Shown here in pieces: positions 11,285 to 20,723 of a stretch of DNA of 64,000 nt; position 1 is the stretch's first letter; each line of letters begins with the position of its first letter. Origin of the DNA: Serratia oryzae (lineage in GTDB: Bacteria; Pseudomonadota; Gammaproteobacteria; Enterobacterales; Enterobacteriaceae). The notes beneath the pieces were generated by a model. It had not been told where the DNA came from and did not search any database. It worked only from the letters and a program-made list of their open reading frames with translations. A program made the position numbers and the translations under genes. Location: contig NZ_MOXD01000008.1 of assembly GCF_001976145.1 (NCBI RefSeq), positions 124,001-188,000 of the forward strand, in the 5' to 3' direction.

Positions 11285-11309
11285 ACATAAAAAAAGGGCT
11301 TAATAGCCC
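11285..11309 (-). terminator. Attenuator-like hairpin between metY and rimP
   Basis: On the minus strand GGGCT/AGCCC with a 4-nt loop is followed by a run of seven T that ends just before the G-rich ribosome-binding region of rimP. The stem is short, so read-through into rimP-nusA-infB is expected. Confidence 0.5.
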
Positions 11310-11331
11310 AGTGATTCTGTTGCCAAATAAC

Positions 11332-11353
11332 AAAAAACCCCGAAAATTCGGGG
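11332..11353 (-). terminator. metY terminator
   Basis: CCCCGAA/TTCGGGG stem (7 bp with a 2-nt loop, or 6 bp with 4 nt) followed on the minus strand by six T. It lies 136 bp after the 3' end of the initiator tRNA gene and ahead of rimP. Confidence 0.75.
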
Positions 11354-11488
11354 CTTTATGCAACTGGACCCTGTTTGCCGCAAAGCGGCTTCGGTACAAC
11401 TTTCTAACAAGTGTCATTTTCAAATGTCGTTCGAGAAAAGCGGATTTCAATCGAAAAGTGTATTTGAAAATAAACACTTAAAGGAAAG

Positions 11489-11565
<77 letters not shown>

Positions 11566-11581
11566 TCCGAAAACGTGGCAA

Positions 11582-11610
11582 ATACTACGCCGATAATCGC
11601 AAAAAAGCAA
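11582..11610 (-). promoter_or_regulatory. Candidate metY operon promoter
   Basis: TTGCTT and TAGTAT separated by exactly 17 bp between leuU and metY, giving a start about 10 bp before the mature tRNA. Each hexamer matches consensus at four positions. Fits the position of the E. coli metY promoter. Confidence 0.5.
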
Positions 11611-11625
11611 CTTATCTCTGGGATT

Positions 11626-11712
11626 TGGTACCGAGGATGGGACTCGAACCCACAAGCCCGTTAGGGCACTACCACCTCAAGGTAGCGTGTCTACCAATTC
11701 CACCACCTCGGT
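11626..11712 (-). tRNA. leuU: tRNA-Leu (GAG)
   Basis: An 87-nt class II tRNA with encoded CCA, acceptor ACCGAGG/CCTCGGT, anticodon GAG in CTACCTTGAGGTGGTAG, and a long variable arm (GCCC...GGGC). Lies between secG and metY, as leuU does in E. coli. Confidence 0.97.
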
Positions 11713-11781
11713 ACAGATTCTTACTGCTAACGGCTGTTTTTACTGCCTGTGTACCAACAACCGTTTTCAAACTTTTACTGC

Positions 11782-12117
11782 TTAGCGCGGGATATCGCTG
11801 CTCGGCTTGGCTGGTGCTGCCGGTGCGGTAGTCTGCTCAGTTTTCACTGGCTGACCCAGGTTTTCCCACTCGCTGCCTTTCTGGTTCTTGTTGCTGCTCA
11901 GGTTACCCAGGATCAGGCTGATGACGAAAAACAGCGTCGCCAAGATAGCCGTCATGCGGGTCATAAAGTTGCCTGAACCGGTCGAACCGAACAATGTGCC
12001 AGAAGCACCTGCTCCGAATGAGGCTCCCATATCAGCGCCTTTGCCTTGCTGCAACATAATCAGAGCCACTAGCCCGATTGAGATCAGCAAGAAAATTACC
12101 AGAAGAGCTTCGTACAT
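11782..12117 (-). CDS. secG: Preprotein translocase subunit SecG
   Basis: Small inner-membrane subunit of the SecYEG channel. Its 111 residues have two hydrophobic helices (about 3-22 and 52-72), a conserved glycine-rich loop (KGADMGASFGAGASGTLFG) and a polar Ala/Pro-rich tail. Followed by leuU on the same strand. Confidence 0.96.
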   Translation of the reverse strand: MYEALLVIFLLISIGLVALIMLQQGKGADMGASFGAGASGTLFGSTGSGNFMTRMTAILATLFFVISLILGNLSSNKNQKGSEWENLGQPVKTEQTTAPAAPAKPSSDIPR

Positions 12118-12323
12118 AGTTGTACCTGTATCCTTGCGGGTTCACCGCGTGCCAAATGCTTCACACCCCAGATGCTTCTATTTCGAAGTCGTGGCATGTC
12201 ACTAAACAGCCCACTGAAGCGGGTGTGAATACTAACCAAAGCCGCCAGGCCACGCAAGGGCAATTTGCTGCTGCTGATGCGTTTGCAGAAAAAAACATCA
12301 AAAACTGACATAATCTGTGATCT

Positions 12324-12351
12324 ACGCAGGCACGGTAGCCCATGCCTGCGT
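12324..12351. repeat. Stem-loop after glmM
   Basis: A perfect 9-bp inverted repeat ACGCAGGCA/TGCCTGCGT with a 10-nt spacer lies 12 bp after the glmM stop. No T run follows on either strand, so a classical terminator is not supported. In E. coli the glmS/glmM system is under small-RNA control, but nothing here shows that. Confidence 0.5.
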
Positions 12352-12363
12352 GAAAACAAGATG

Positions 12364-13701
12364 TTAGCCTGCCAGTTTCACCGCATCGGCAATGCGGTGC
12401 GCCAGCATCTCAACCTGTTTTTCGTCCTCGCCTTCCACCATCACACGAATGAGCGGTTCGGTACCCGATTTACGCAGAAGAACGCGGCCATGACCAGCCA
12501 GTTCAGCCTCGACCTGTGCGGTCACTGCACGCACGGCTTCTGATTCCAGCGGGTTATGCTCACCAACAAAACGCACGTTAACCAGGATTTGCGGCAGCAG
12601 CTTCATGCCACTGCACAGATCGTGCAGGCTCATGTTATTACGCACCATGGCAGTCAATACCTGCAACCCAGCCACAATACCGTCACCGGTGGTCGTTTTA
12701 TCCAGCAGGATCACGTGACCGGAGTTTTCCGCCCCGATACGCCAACCCAGCTCCTGCAGTTTTTCCAGCACATAACGATCGCCCACTTTCGCGCGGGCAA
12801 ACGGGATACCGAGTTGCTTCAGTGCCAATTCCAGGCCCATATTGCTCATCAGCGTACCTACCGCACCGCCACGCAACTGGCCCTGACGCAGGCCTTCACG
12901 GGCAATGATATAGAGGATCTGATCGCCATCCACTTTATTGCCCAGGTGATCCACCATCATCAAGCGATCGCCATCACCATCAAATGCCAAACCAACATGT
13001 GCCTGTTCTTCCAGCACCCGAGCCTGCAGTTGGCGCACATCGGTAGCACCACACTCTTCGTTAATATTCATACCATCCGGCTCACAGCCGATGGCAATCA
13101 CCGTCGCACCGAGTTCACGCAGTACGCTTGGCGCGATGTGATAGGTTGCGCCGTTCGCGCAATCCACAACAATTTTCAGGCCATTCAGGCTGAGTTCGCT
13201 TGGGAAAGTGCCCTTGCAGAATTCGATATAGCGCCCAGCCGCATCAACGATACGGCTGGCTTTACCCAGTTCTGCTGACTCAACGCAGGTAAGCGGCTTT
13301 TCCATTTCGGCTTCGATAGCTTCTTCCACTTCATCCGGCAGCTTGGCCCCGTCAATGGAGAAGAATTTGATACCGTTATCATAAAACGGGTTGTGCGAGG
13401 CAGAGATCACAATCCCGGCTTCTGCGCGGAAGGTGCGGGTCAGATAGGCCACTGCCGGCGTTGGCATCGGGCCGGTAAATGATGCAGACAGGCCGGCAGA
13501 AGCCAGCCCGGCCTCTAACGCGGACTCCAGCATATAACCGGAGATACGGGTATCCTTACCGATGATGATTTTACGCGAGCCATGACGTGCCAGCACCTTA
13601 CCGGCAGCCCAGCCAAGCTTAAGCACGAACTCCGGGGTGATCGGGCTGTCACCAACTTTGCCACGAATGCCATCGGTACCAAAATATTTGCGCTCGCTCA
13701 T
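12364..13701 (-). CDS. glmM: Phosphoglucosamine mutase
   Basis: Converts glucosamine-6-phosphate to glucosamine-1-phosphate for UDP-GlcNAc, the precursor of peptidoglycan and lipopolysaccharide. From the ATG at 13701 there are 445 residues, the E. coli length; the 14 extra upstream codons are not conserved. The phosphorylated active-site Ser is S102 in ISASHNPF. The metal loop DGDGDR lies near 241-246, and the sugar-phosphate site [12 protein letters not shown] near the C-terminus. It starts 7 bp after folP. Confidence 0.98.
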   Translation of the reverse strand: MSERKYFGTDGIRGKVGDSPITPEFVLKLGWAAGKVLARHGSRKIIIGKDTRISGYMLESALEAGLASAGLSASFTGPMPTPAVAYLTRTFRAEAGIVISASHNPFYDNGIKFFSIDGAKLPDEVEEAIEAEMEKPLTCVESAELGKASRIVDAAGRYIEFCKGTFPSELSLNGLKIVVDCANGATYHIAPSVLRELGATVIAIGCEPDGMNINEECGATDVRQLQARVLEEQAHVGLAFDGDGDRLMMVDHLGNKVDGDQILYIIAREGLRQGQLRGGAVGTLMSNMGLELALKQLGIPFARAKVGDRYVLEKLQELGWRIGAENSGHVILLDKTTTGDGIVAGLQVLTAMVRNNMSLHDLCSGMKLLPQILVNVRFVGEHNPLESEAVRAVTAQVEAELAGHGRVLLRKSGTEPLIRVMVEGEDEKQVEMLAHRIADAVKLAG

Positions 13702-13708
13702 ATCTTTA

Positions 13709-14542
13709 CTATCCCTTCGCTGAAAGTGTTGCCTCGACGACACGCATCGCCTCGACGGTTTCTTTTACATCATGCACTCTGACAATCTGTGCCCCTTGCA
13801 TTGCGGCGATCACCGCACAAGCAACGCTGCCAATAACCCGTTGATTGGGGGGCACATTCAACAGTTGTCCAATCATCGACTTGCGCGACATCCCCACCAA
13901 CAGCGGCAAACCGAATTGATGAAATTCCGACAAACGGGCCAGAAGCTGATAATTATGCGCCAAATTCTTACCGAAACCGAAGCCCGGGTCGAGCAACAAT
14001 TTCTGTTTTTCGATTCCGCCGGTGATGCAACGGTCAATATGCTGCTGGAAAAACGCCTTTACGTCGCCCATCAGATCGTCGTAATGCGGTGCCTGCTGCA
14101 TGGTGCGTGGCTCGCCCTGCATATGCATCAGGCAGATCGGTAGAGCGCTTTCGGCCGCGGCTGCCAGCGCTCCCGGCTCCTGTAATGAGCGAACGTCATT
14201 AATCAAGTGCGCTCCGGCGCGGGCAGATTCGCGGATCACAGCAGCTTTCGAAGTATCAACTGAGATAAAGACCTCAAATCGCTGGGCCAACGCTTCCACC
14301 ACCGGCACCACACGATCGAGCTCTTCCTCTTCACTGACCTCAGCGGCTCCGGGACGGGTCGACTCACCGCCAACATCGATCATCGTCGCGCCAGCAGAAA
14401 TCAGAGCATGAGCATGCAGCAAGGCTGCATTCAGCGAATTATGTTGGCCACCATCGGAAAAGGAGTCTGGAGTAACGTTAAGGATCCCCATCACCTGAGG
14501 ATGATTGAGATCGAAAATCTGGTCGCGCACGGTTAACTGCAT
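13709..14542 (-). CDS. folP: Dihydropteroate synthase
   Basis: Condenses p-aminobenzoate with hydroxymethyl-dihydropterin diphosphate in folate synthesis; it is the sulfonamide target. A 277-residue TIM barrel with the two signature loops [14 protein letters not shown] (19-32) and [11 protein letters not shown] (about 56-66), plus DPGFGFGK and GMSRKSM. Paired with glmM as in E. coli and separated from ftsH by a strong terminator. Confidence 0.97.
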   Translation of the reverse strand: MQLTVRDQIFDLNHPQVMGILNVTPDSFSDGGQHNSLNAALLHAHALISAGATMIDVGGESTRPGAAEVSEEEELDRVVPVVEALAQRFEVFISVDTSKAAVIRESARAGAHLINDVRSLQEPGALAAAAESALPICLMHMQGEPRTMQQAPHYDDLMGDVKAFFQQHIDRCITGGIEKQKLLLDPGFGFGKNLAHNYQLLARLSEFHQFGLPLLVGMSRKSMIGQLLNVPPNQRVIGSVACAVIAAMQGAQIVRVHDVKETVEAMRVVEATLSAKG

Positions 14543-14656
14543 GATTAATTCACCTTAGTGTTGCCTGCCGGAAGTTGATTTTGAACGTTGCGGGCAACGG
14601 CACAACCCTACCTTTTAAACAGGCTACAACGCGGCTATTTCAACTGTGACGGGGAT

Positions 14657-14680
14657 AAAAAAACCCCGGACTCGCCGGGG
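14657..14680 (-). terminator. ftsH terminator
   Basis: CCCCGG/CCGGGG stem with a 5-nt loop, followed on the minus strand by seven T. Lies 24 bp after the ftsH stop and isolates folP-glmM. Confidence 0.85.
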
Positions 14681-14704
14681 TTCGATTTTATTACACAGCC
14701 GACG

Positions 14705-16642
14705 TTATTTGTCGAGCTGTTGCTGTTCAGACATTGGGTTGCCTGGGGTTGGCGTATGCGGCTCATCAACCGGCGTCGGGGCTTTTGGCGTGCCACCGTT
14801 GTCGGAGTTGTTGCTCTTGGCCGCGTCGTCCCACCCGGCTGGCGGACGCACATCTTTACGGTTCATCAGATCGTCGATCTGCGGCGCGTCGATGGTTTCA
14901 TACTTCATCAGGGCATCTTTCATTGAATGCAGGATGTCCATATTTGCCATCAACAGCTCACGTGCACGGGTGTAATTACGCTCGATCAGGGATTTCACTT
15001 CCTGGTCGATGATACGTGCTGTTTCATCTGACATGTGTTTCGCCTTGGCCACAGAACGGCCCAGGAACACCTCGCCTTCTTCTTCCGCGTACAGCAGTGG
15101 CCCAAGCTTCTCAGAGAAGCCCCACTGGGTCACCATGTTACGGGCAATCGAAGTGGCGACTTTGATGTCGTTTGAAGCACCGGTAGACACTTTTTCCGGC
15201 CCGTAGATAATCTCTTCTGCCAAACGACCGCCGTACAGCGTGGAAATCTGGCTCTCCAGCTTCTGACGGCTGGCGCTGATCGCATCCCCTTCCGGCAGGA
15301 AGAAGGTCACTCCGAGCGCACGGCCACGAGGAATAATCGTGACTTTGTGCACCGGATCGTGCTCAGGCACCAGTCGGCCAATGATCGCATGGCCAGCTTC
15401 GTGGTACGCGGTAGACTCTTTCTGCGCCTCTGTCATCACCATGGAGCGGCGTTCCGCACCCATCATGATCTTATCTTTGGCTTTTTCGAACTCAACCATC
15501 GATACCACACGCTTGTTACCACGCGCTGCAAACAGTGCCGCTTCGTTAACCAGGTTAGCCAGATCGGCACCGGAGAAGCCCGGTGTACCACGCGCAATCA
15601 CAGAAGCATCGATATCTGCTGCCAATGGCACACGGCGCATATGCACTTTCAGGATCTGCTCACGGCCACGCACGTCTGGCAGACCAACCACCACCTGACG
15701 GTCAAAACGGCCCGGGCGCAGCAATGCAGGGTCAAGCACGTCAGGGCGGTTGGTTGCCGCAATCACGATGATGCCTTCATTGCCTTCAAAGCCGTCCATC
15801 TCAACCAGCATCTGGTTCAGCGTTTGCTCACGTTCATCGTGACCACCACCCAGCCCAGCGCCACGCTGACGCCCTACGGCGTCGATTTCATCAATAAAGA
15901 TGATGCACGGTGCCGCTTTTTTAGCCTGTTCGAACATGTCACGCACGCGGGAAGCACCCACACCGACGAACATTTCAACGAAGTCAGAACCGGAAATAGT
16001 GAAGAACGGTACTTTCGCTTCACCGGCGATCGCTTTCGCCAGCAAGGTTTTACCGGTACCCGGTGGGCCTACCATCAGCACGCCTTTCGGGATCTTACCG
16101 CCCAACTTCTGGAAACGGCTCGGCTCACGCAGGTAATCCACCAGCTCGCTAACCTCTTCTTTTGCTTCATCACAACCTGCAACATCAGCAAAAGTAGTTT
16201 TTATCTGGTCTTCCGTCAGCATACGGGCCTTGCTTTTGCCGAAGGACATCGCGCCCTTGCCGCCGCCGCCCTGCATCTGCCGCATAAAGAAGATCCAGAC
16301 CCCGATCAGCAACAGCATCGGGAACCAGGAGATAAAGATTGAAGCCAGCAAACTCGGCTCTTCCGGTGGTTCACCGACGACTTTGACGTTCTTGGTTAAC
16401 AACGTATCCAGCAGTTTCGGATCGTTGACAGGGATGAAGGTCGTGTATTTGTTACTGTCTTTACGAATAACATTGATTTCACGTCCATTAATTCGTGCTT
16501 CACGAATCTGATCTTGGGTCAGTTCGGACATGAAGGTAGTGTAATCCACCCTACGGCCATTAGACTCGCTGGGCCCAAAGCTCTGGAATACAGACATCAA
16601 TACTACCGCGATGACTAACCAGAGAATTAGGTTTTTCGCCAT
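14705..16642 (-). CDS. ftsH: ATP-dependent zinc metalloprotease FtsH
   Basis: Membrane-anchored AAA+ protease that degrades LpxC, sigma-32, SecY and others. It works with HflK and HflC, whose genes are also in this window. From the ATG at 16642 it has 645 residues. A TTG three codons upstream is possible, but [15 protein letters not shown] is the known N-terminus. Two membrane segments (about 5-24 and 98-120) flank a periplasmic domain. Walker A GPPGTGKT is near 195, the second region of homology near 300 and the zinc site HEAGH near 415. The tail is Pro/Asn-rich. Confidence 0.98.
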   Translation of the reverse strand: MAKNLILWLVIAVVLMSVFQSFGPSESNGRRVDYTTFMSELTQDQIREARINGREINVIRKDSNKYTTFIPVNDPKLLDTLLTKNVKVVGEPPEEPSLLASIFISWFPMLLLIGVWIFFMRQMQGGGGKGAMSFGKSKARMLTEDQIKTTFADVAGCDEAKEEVSELVDYLREPSRFQKLGGKIPKGVLMVGPPGTGKTLLAKAIAGEAKVPFFTISGSDFVEMFVGVGASRVRDMFEQAKKAAPCIIFIDEIDAVGRQRGAGLGGGHDEREQTLNQMLVEMDGFEGNEGIIVIAATNRPDVLDPALLRPGRFDRQVVVGLPDVRGREQILKVHMRRVPLAADIDASVIARGTPGFSGADLANLVNEAALFAARGNKRVVSMVEFEKAKDKIMMGAERRSMVMTEAQKESTAYHEAGHAIIGRLVPEHDPVHKVTIIPRGRALGVTFFLPEGDAISASRQKLESQISTLYGGRLAEEIIYGPEKVSTGASNDIKVATSIARNMVTQWGFSEKLGPLLYAEEEGEVFLGRSVAKAKHMSDETARIIDQEVKSLIERNYTRARELLMANMDILHSMKDALMKYETIDAPQIDDLMNRKDVRPPAGWDDAAKSNNSDNGGTPKAPTPVDEPHTPTPGNPMSEQQQLDK

Positions 16643-16698
16643 GTCACTCAAGGGATTAACCTCATATTACAACTGTGTTAACAAACAGCGTTAGGGTA

Positions 16699-17328
16699 CT
16701 ACAGTTTCCGCCCTGTCGCTACAATGTACACTTCACGCGAACGCGCGCGGGAAGCGTCTGGCTTACGAATCTTAACCTTCGTAAACAGGGAGCGAATTTC
16801 CCGTAGGTACTCGTCAAAACCATCTCCCTGGAACACCTTCACCAGGAAACTACCGCCTGGAGCGAGGACATCACGACACATTTCCAGTGCTAATTCCACC
16901 AGATACATCGATCTCGGGATATCGACCGCCGGGGTGCCACTCATATTCGGCGCCATGTCAGACATGACAACCTGAACTTTACCTTCACCTACACGTTCCA
17001 ACAGTGCTTTGAGTACCAGTTCATCACGAAAATCGCCCTGAAGGAAATCGACACCAACGATAGGATCCATTGGCAAAATATCACAAGCAATGACCCGCCC
17101 GTTACCACCAATCTGAGTGACGACGTATTGCGACCATCCACCCGGTGCCGCACCCAGATCCACTACCGTCATTCCCGGTTTAAACAGTTTGTCACTTTGC
17201 TGTATTTCATCAAGTTTAAACCAGGCGCGGGAGCGCAGCCCTTTTTTCTGCGCCTGTTGCACATATTTATCGCTAAAGTGTTCTTGTAGCCAGCGACTGG
17301 AGCTAGCCGAACGCTTTTTATTAGCCAT
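16699..17328 (-). CDS. rlmE: 23S rRNA 2'-O-ribose U2552 methyltransferase RlmE
   Basis: Heat-shock methyltransferase acting on U2552 in the A-loop of the 50S subunit. The start is the ATG at 17328 (209 residues, [20 protein letters not shown]). The SAM-binding motif [12 protein letters not shown] lies at about 58-69, and [10 protein letters not shown] and KVFQG carry residues of the K-D-K-E tetrad. It precedes ftsH on the same strand, as in the E. coli rlmE-ftsH heat-shock operon. Confidence 0.97.
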   Translation of the reverse strand: MANKKRSASSSRWLQEHFSDKYVQQAQKKGLRSRAWFKLDEIQQSDKLFKPGMTVVDLGAAPGGWSQYVVTQIGGNGRVIACDILPMDPIVGVDFLQGDFRDELVLKALLERVGEGKVQVVMSDMAPNMSGTPAVDIPRSMYLVELALEMCRDVLAPGGSFLVKVFQGDGFDEYLREIRSLFTKVKIRKPDASRARSREVYIVATGRKL

Positions 17329-17472
17329 CTCGTTTTCCAACTATCCTAAAAGAGAGTCTTATGTCAGGTTCGCTGCTCACGTAGACGCCATTCGGTGCAG
17401 ACCGATTTGGTGATATACATGAGATGGCGGTAGAATGACCCGTTTTCAATCCCAACTTAAGCAAAAAAGACA

Positions 17473-17766
17473 ATGAATCTGAATAATAAACAAAAACAGC
17501 ACCTGAAAGGCCTGGCGCATCCGTTAAAACCGGTTGTCATGCTGGGTAATAACGGTCTCACCGAAGGGGTGCTGGCTGAAATTGAACAGGCTCTGGAGCA
17601 TCATGAGCTGATCAAGGTAAAAATTGTGGCCGAGGATCGTGAGACTAAAACCCTGATCGCCGACGCTATCGTGCGTGAAACGAATGCCTGCAATGTGCAA
17701 GTGATCGGCAGTTCACTGGTTCTTTACCGCCCATCCAAAGAGCGCAAGATCACTTTGCCACGCTAA
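17473..17766 (+). CDS. yhbY: YhbY, CRM-domain ribosome assembly RNA-binding protein
   Basis: A 97-residue single-domain CRM protein that associates with pre-50S particles. The signature GNNGLTEGVLAEIEQALEHHELIKVK contains the GxxG-like loop of the KH-related fold. Divergent from rlmE and convergent with greA, the E. coli arrangement. Confidence 0.95.
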   Translation: MNLNNKQKQHLKGLAHPLKPVVMLGNNGLTEGVLAEIEQALEHHELIKVKIVAEDRETKTLIADAIVRETNACNVQVIGSSLVLYRPSKERKITLPR

Positions 17767-17812
17767 TCCACCGTCTGTTTGACGGAAAAGGTGCCATGCA
17801 CCGAGCTCAGAT

Positions 17813-17835
17813 AAAAGGCCGCTTGCGGCCTTTTT
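17813..17835. terminator. Bidirectional terminator between yhbY and greA
   Basis: GGCCGC/GCGGCC hairpin flanked by AAAA on the left and TTTTT on the right, so it can stop transcription from both convergent genes. Confidence 0.75.
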
Positions 17836-17882
17836 CCTTTCTTTACAAATCCCCGCTGAATATCTGACCAATTCACCCAGAA

Positions 17883-18359
17883 TTACAGATATTCCACTTT
17901 CAGGATCTCATACTCAACGTCGCCACCCGGCGTTTTAATGACGACGACGTCATCCTGTTCTTTGCCAATCAGGCCACGCGCCATCGGCGAATTGACCGAA
18001 ATGAGGTTCTTCTTAAAGTCAGCTTCGTCGTCACCCACGATCCGGTAAGTAACTTCATCTTCCGTTTCCAGATTCATGATCGATACGGTTGCACCAAAAA
18101 TCACGCGGCCAGTATTAGGCATTTTGGTGATATCAATCACCTGCGCGTTAGACAGTTTGGCTTCGATCTCCTGGATGCGCCCTTCGCAGAACCCTTGCTG
18201 CTCACGCGCGGCATGATATTCAGCATTCTCTTTCAAGTCACCGTGTTCACGTGCATCCGCGATATCGGCGATAATTTTCGGGCGACGTACACTCTTCAGA
18301 TATTCAAGTTCTTCGCGCAGTTGCTCTGCGCCAAATAAAGTCATCGGAATCTGTTTCAT
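17883..18359 (-). CDS. greA: Transcript cleavage factor GreA
   Basis: Rescues backtracked RNA polymerase by stimulating transcript cleavage through the secondary channel. A 158-residue protein whose N-terminal coiled-coil tip carries the acidic pair in [13 protein letters not shown] (about 37-49), with an FKBP-like C-terminal domain. The start [17 protein letters not shown] matches the family. Preceded by a leader with its own intrinsic terminator. Confidence 0.98.
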   Translation of the reverse strand: MKQIPMTLFGAEQLREELEYLKSVRRPKIIADIADAREHGDLKENAEYHAAREQQGFCEGRIQEIEAKLSNAQVIDITKMPNTGRVIFGATVSIMNLETEDEVTYRIVGDDEADFKKNLISVNSPMARGLIGKEQDDVVVIKTPGGDVEYEILKVEYL

Positions 18360-18456
18360 CGTTTCAATACCTCTAAATCTTTCCTGTTCAAATAGCCGTC
18401 ATCCTGACGTGTTCGTATGAAAATACGGTTGGCTCTGCCTTCCGTCTCCAGGCGAT

Positions 18457-18514
18457 AAACAAAAGAAACCTGACTCGGAATTTTCTCCCAAGTCGGGATC
18501 GATTTTGTATTTTG
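18457..18514 (-). ncRNA. GraL-like short leader RNA of greA
   Basis: A promoter (18521-18549) and an intrinsic terminator bracket about 58 nt of the greA leader. The terminator stem is GACTTGG/CCGAGTC (18494-18488 with 18478-18472, minus strand), with a 9-nt loop followed by AGGTTTCTTTTGTTT. In E. coli the greA leader likewise yields short terminated RNAs named GraL. Existence here is inferred from architecture. Confidence 0.55.
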
Positions 18515-18520
18515 AGAGGT

Positions 18521-18549
18521 ATTTTAGCCTAGAGTTCCTTAAGGGTCAT
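18521..18549 (-). promoter_or_regulatory. greA/GraL promoter
   Basis: ATGACC and TAAAAT with a 17-bp spacer on the minus strand, placing the start near 18514, about 20 bp before the leader terminator stem. A CTTAAG palindrome lies in the spacer (18538-18543). Confidence 0.6.
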
Positions 18550-18614
18550 CGTTTACTTTCTCCCTTAATGCACCGTAGTATGACAGCACGTTACCTAGCT
18601 GTTACCCCGAGATT

Positions 18615-20048
18615 ATGCGTTTTTCACGAATTGTCAGTGCATTGGCCTGCGTATGTGTTCTTAATGCAAATGCGGCCCCGGTCGAAGATTACACACAATA
18701 TTTGCCTGATGGGGCCAACCTTGCCCTGATAGTTCAGAAGATAGGCGCCACTACGCCGACGATCGACTATCATTCGCAGCAGATGGCATTACCGGCCAGC
18801 ACCCAGAAAGTGCTGACAGCGCTGGCGGCATTGTTACAGCTCGGGCCTGACTACCGCTTTAACACTACGCTGGAAAGCCAGGGGAATATCACGGATGGCG
18901 TGTTACGCGGCAATCTGATCGCCCGTTTCAGCGGGGATCCTACTTTCAAACGCCAGAATCTGCGCAATATGGTGGCTGCGCTGCAAAAACAGGGCGTGCG
19001 TGAAATTAGCGGCGATGTTCTGGTTGATACCTCGGTATTTGCCAGCCACGATAAGGCCCCCGGCTGGCCGTGGAACGATCTGACGCAGTGTTTCAGCGCA
19101 CCGCCAGCAGCAGCGATTGTCGATCGCAACTGCTTCTCGGTATCGCTCTACAGCGCGCCGAATCCCGGCGAAATGGCCTTTATCCGCGTCGCATCCTTCT
19201 ACCCGGTGAATATGTTCAGCCAGGTGCGTACGCTGGCCAAAGGCTCGGCGGACGCGCAATACTGTGAGCTGGACGTGGTGCCGGGCGAGCTAAATCGCTT
19301 TACACTGACCGGGTGCATGACGCAACGCAGTGAGCCGCTGCCCTTAGCCTTCGCCATTCAGGATGGGGCCAGCTACGCCGGTGCGATCCTGAAAGATGAA
19401 CTGACGCAGGCAGGGATCCAAATTAGCGGCCATCTGAAGCGCCAGACCATACCGGGCATGAGCGGAACGGTGATTGCTCAGACACAGTCTGCCCCATTGC
19501 ATGAATTATTGAAAATCATGCTGAAGAAATCCGACAACATGATCGCCGACACCGTCTTCCGCACCATTGGCCATGAACGTTTTGGCGTTCCCGGCACCTG
19601 GCGGGCCGGTGCCGATGCCGTGCGCCAAGTGCTGCGCCAGAAAGCCGGGGTAGATTTGGGTAACAGTATTCTGGTGGATGGCTCTGGCCTGTCGCGCCAC
19701 AACCTGCTCACCCCGGCGACCATGATGCAGGCACTGCAATATATCGCCCAGCACGACAGTGAGCTGAACTTCATCGCAATGCTGCCGCTGTCCGGCTACG
19801 ACGGCACCCTGCGCTATCGCGGCGGCCTGCATGAAGCAGGCGTCGATGGCAAGGTTTCCGCCAAAACCGGTGCATTACAAGGGGTCTATAATCTGGCGGG
19901 CTTTATCACCACCGCCAGCGGCCAACGCTATGCCTTTGTACAATTCTTATCGGGTTACGCGGTGCCACCGGAAGATCAGAAGCAGCGCCGTATCCCATTA
20001 GTCCGTTTCGAAAGCAGGTTGTATCGCGATATTTATCAGAACAATTGA
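18615..20048 (+). CDS. dacB: D-alanyl-D-alanine carboxypeptidase/endopeptidase PBP4
   Basis: Periplasmic low-molecular-weight penicillin-binding protein (peptidase family S13) that trims and opens peptidoglycan cross-links. The 477 residues equal the E. coli length. Signal peptide about 1-20 (ending ANAAPV). Catalytic motifs: SxxK with S62 and K65 (PASTQK), SDN in KKSDNMIAD near 305 and KTG in SAKTGALQG near 417. The nucleophile sequence and the large domain II insertion between motifs are intact. 12 bp before the response regulator gene, so likely co-transcribed. Confidence 0.98.
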   Translation: MRFSRIVSALACVCVLNANAAPVEDYTQYLPDGANLALIVQKIGATTPTIDYHSQQMALPASTQKVLTALAALLQLGPDYRFNTTLESQGNITDGVLRGNLIARFSGDPTFKRQNLRNMVAALQKQGVREISGDVLVDTSVFASHDKAPGWPWNDLTQCFSAPPAAAIVDRNCFSVSLYSAPNPGEMAFIRVASFYPVNMFSQVRTLAKGSADAQYCELDVVPGELNRFTLTGCMTQRSEPLPLAFAIQDGASYAGAILKDELTQAGIQISGHLKRQTIPGMSGTVIAQTQSAPLHELLKIMLKKSDNMIADTVFRTIGHERFGVPGTWRAGADAVRQVLRQKAGVDLGNSILVDGSGLSRHNLLTPATMMQALQYIAQHDSELNFIAMLPLSGYDGTLRYRGGLHEAGVDGKVSAKTGALQGVYNLAGFITTASGQRYAFVQFLSGYAVPPEDQKQRRIPLVRFESRLYRDIYQNN

Positions 20049-20060
20049 GGGCCAATCGGC

Positions 20061-20723
20061 ATGAAACTACTGATTGTTGAGGATGATGAACTGTTGCAAC
20101 AGGGCCTGGCATTAGCATTATCCCACGAAGGCTACGCCTGCGACTGCGCCAGCACGGCGGCAGAAGCCAACAGCCTGATCGTCAGCAGCCAATACAGCAT
20201 GGTGATCTTGGATCTTGGCCTGCCGGATCTCGACGGTACCAGCCTGCTGCGTCAGTGGCGCCGCCTGCAGATCGGCATTCCGGTGTTAATCCTCACCGCC
20301 CGTGATGCCCTGGAAGATCGCGTTGACGGCCTGGACGCCGGTGCCGATGATTATCTGATCAAACCCTTTGCCTTGGCTGAACTGCAAGCCAGGGTGCGAG
20401 CGCTGATCCGTCGTTATCAAGGTCACAGCGATAACCTGCTGCAGCAGGACGATCTGACGCTGAACCTGTCCAGCCAGCAGGTGTATCTGCAACAGCAAGC
20501 GATCGATATCACCCCCAAAGAGTTCGCCATCCTGTCACGCTTGATGATGCGCGCCGGTCAGACCGTTAATCGTGAACTGCTGCAACAGGATCTCTATACC
20601 TGGAATGACGATCTGGGCTCGAACACCCTCGAAGTCCACGTTCATAACCTGCGTCGCAAGCTGGGCAAAGATCGTATCCGCACCGTACGTGGTATTGGCT
20701 ACCGTCTGGAACCCGCATCATGA
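20061..20723 (+). CDS. basR: PmrA/BasR-type response regulator
   Basis: OmpR-family regulator. The receiver domain has an acidic pocket (VEDDE at 6-10), phospho-acceptor D51 in MVILDLGLPD and K in IKPFALAEL. The C-terminal winged helix (about 125-220) contains TPKEFAILSRL and EVHVHNLRRKLG. In relatives PmrA controls lipid A modification, giving polymyxin and iron resistance. It overlaps the kinase gene by 4 nt (ATGA). No eptA or arn gene is adjacent, so the regulon cannot be read here. 220 residues (E. coli 222). Confidence 0.88.
   Translation: MKLLIVEDDELLQQGLALALSHEGYACDCASTAAEANSLIVSSQYSMVILDLGLPDLDGTSLLRQWRRLQIGIPVLILTARDALEDRVDGLDAGADDYLIKPFALAELQARVRALIRRYQGHSDNLLQQDDLTLNLSSQQVYLQQQAIDITPKEFAILSRLMMRAGQTVNRELLQQDLYTWNDDLGSNTLEVHVHNLRRKLGKDRIRTVRGIGYRLEPAS

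Noticed and set aside
12324-12351. Stem-loop after glmM considered as a terminator
   Set aside because: No T tract on either strand; kept only as a stem-loop.
15347-16342. 331-codon open frame antisense to ftsH
   Set aside because: Complement of the conserved AAA+ domain; no domain or start signal.
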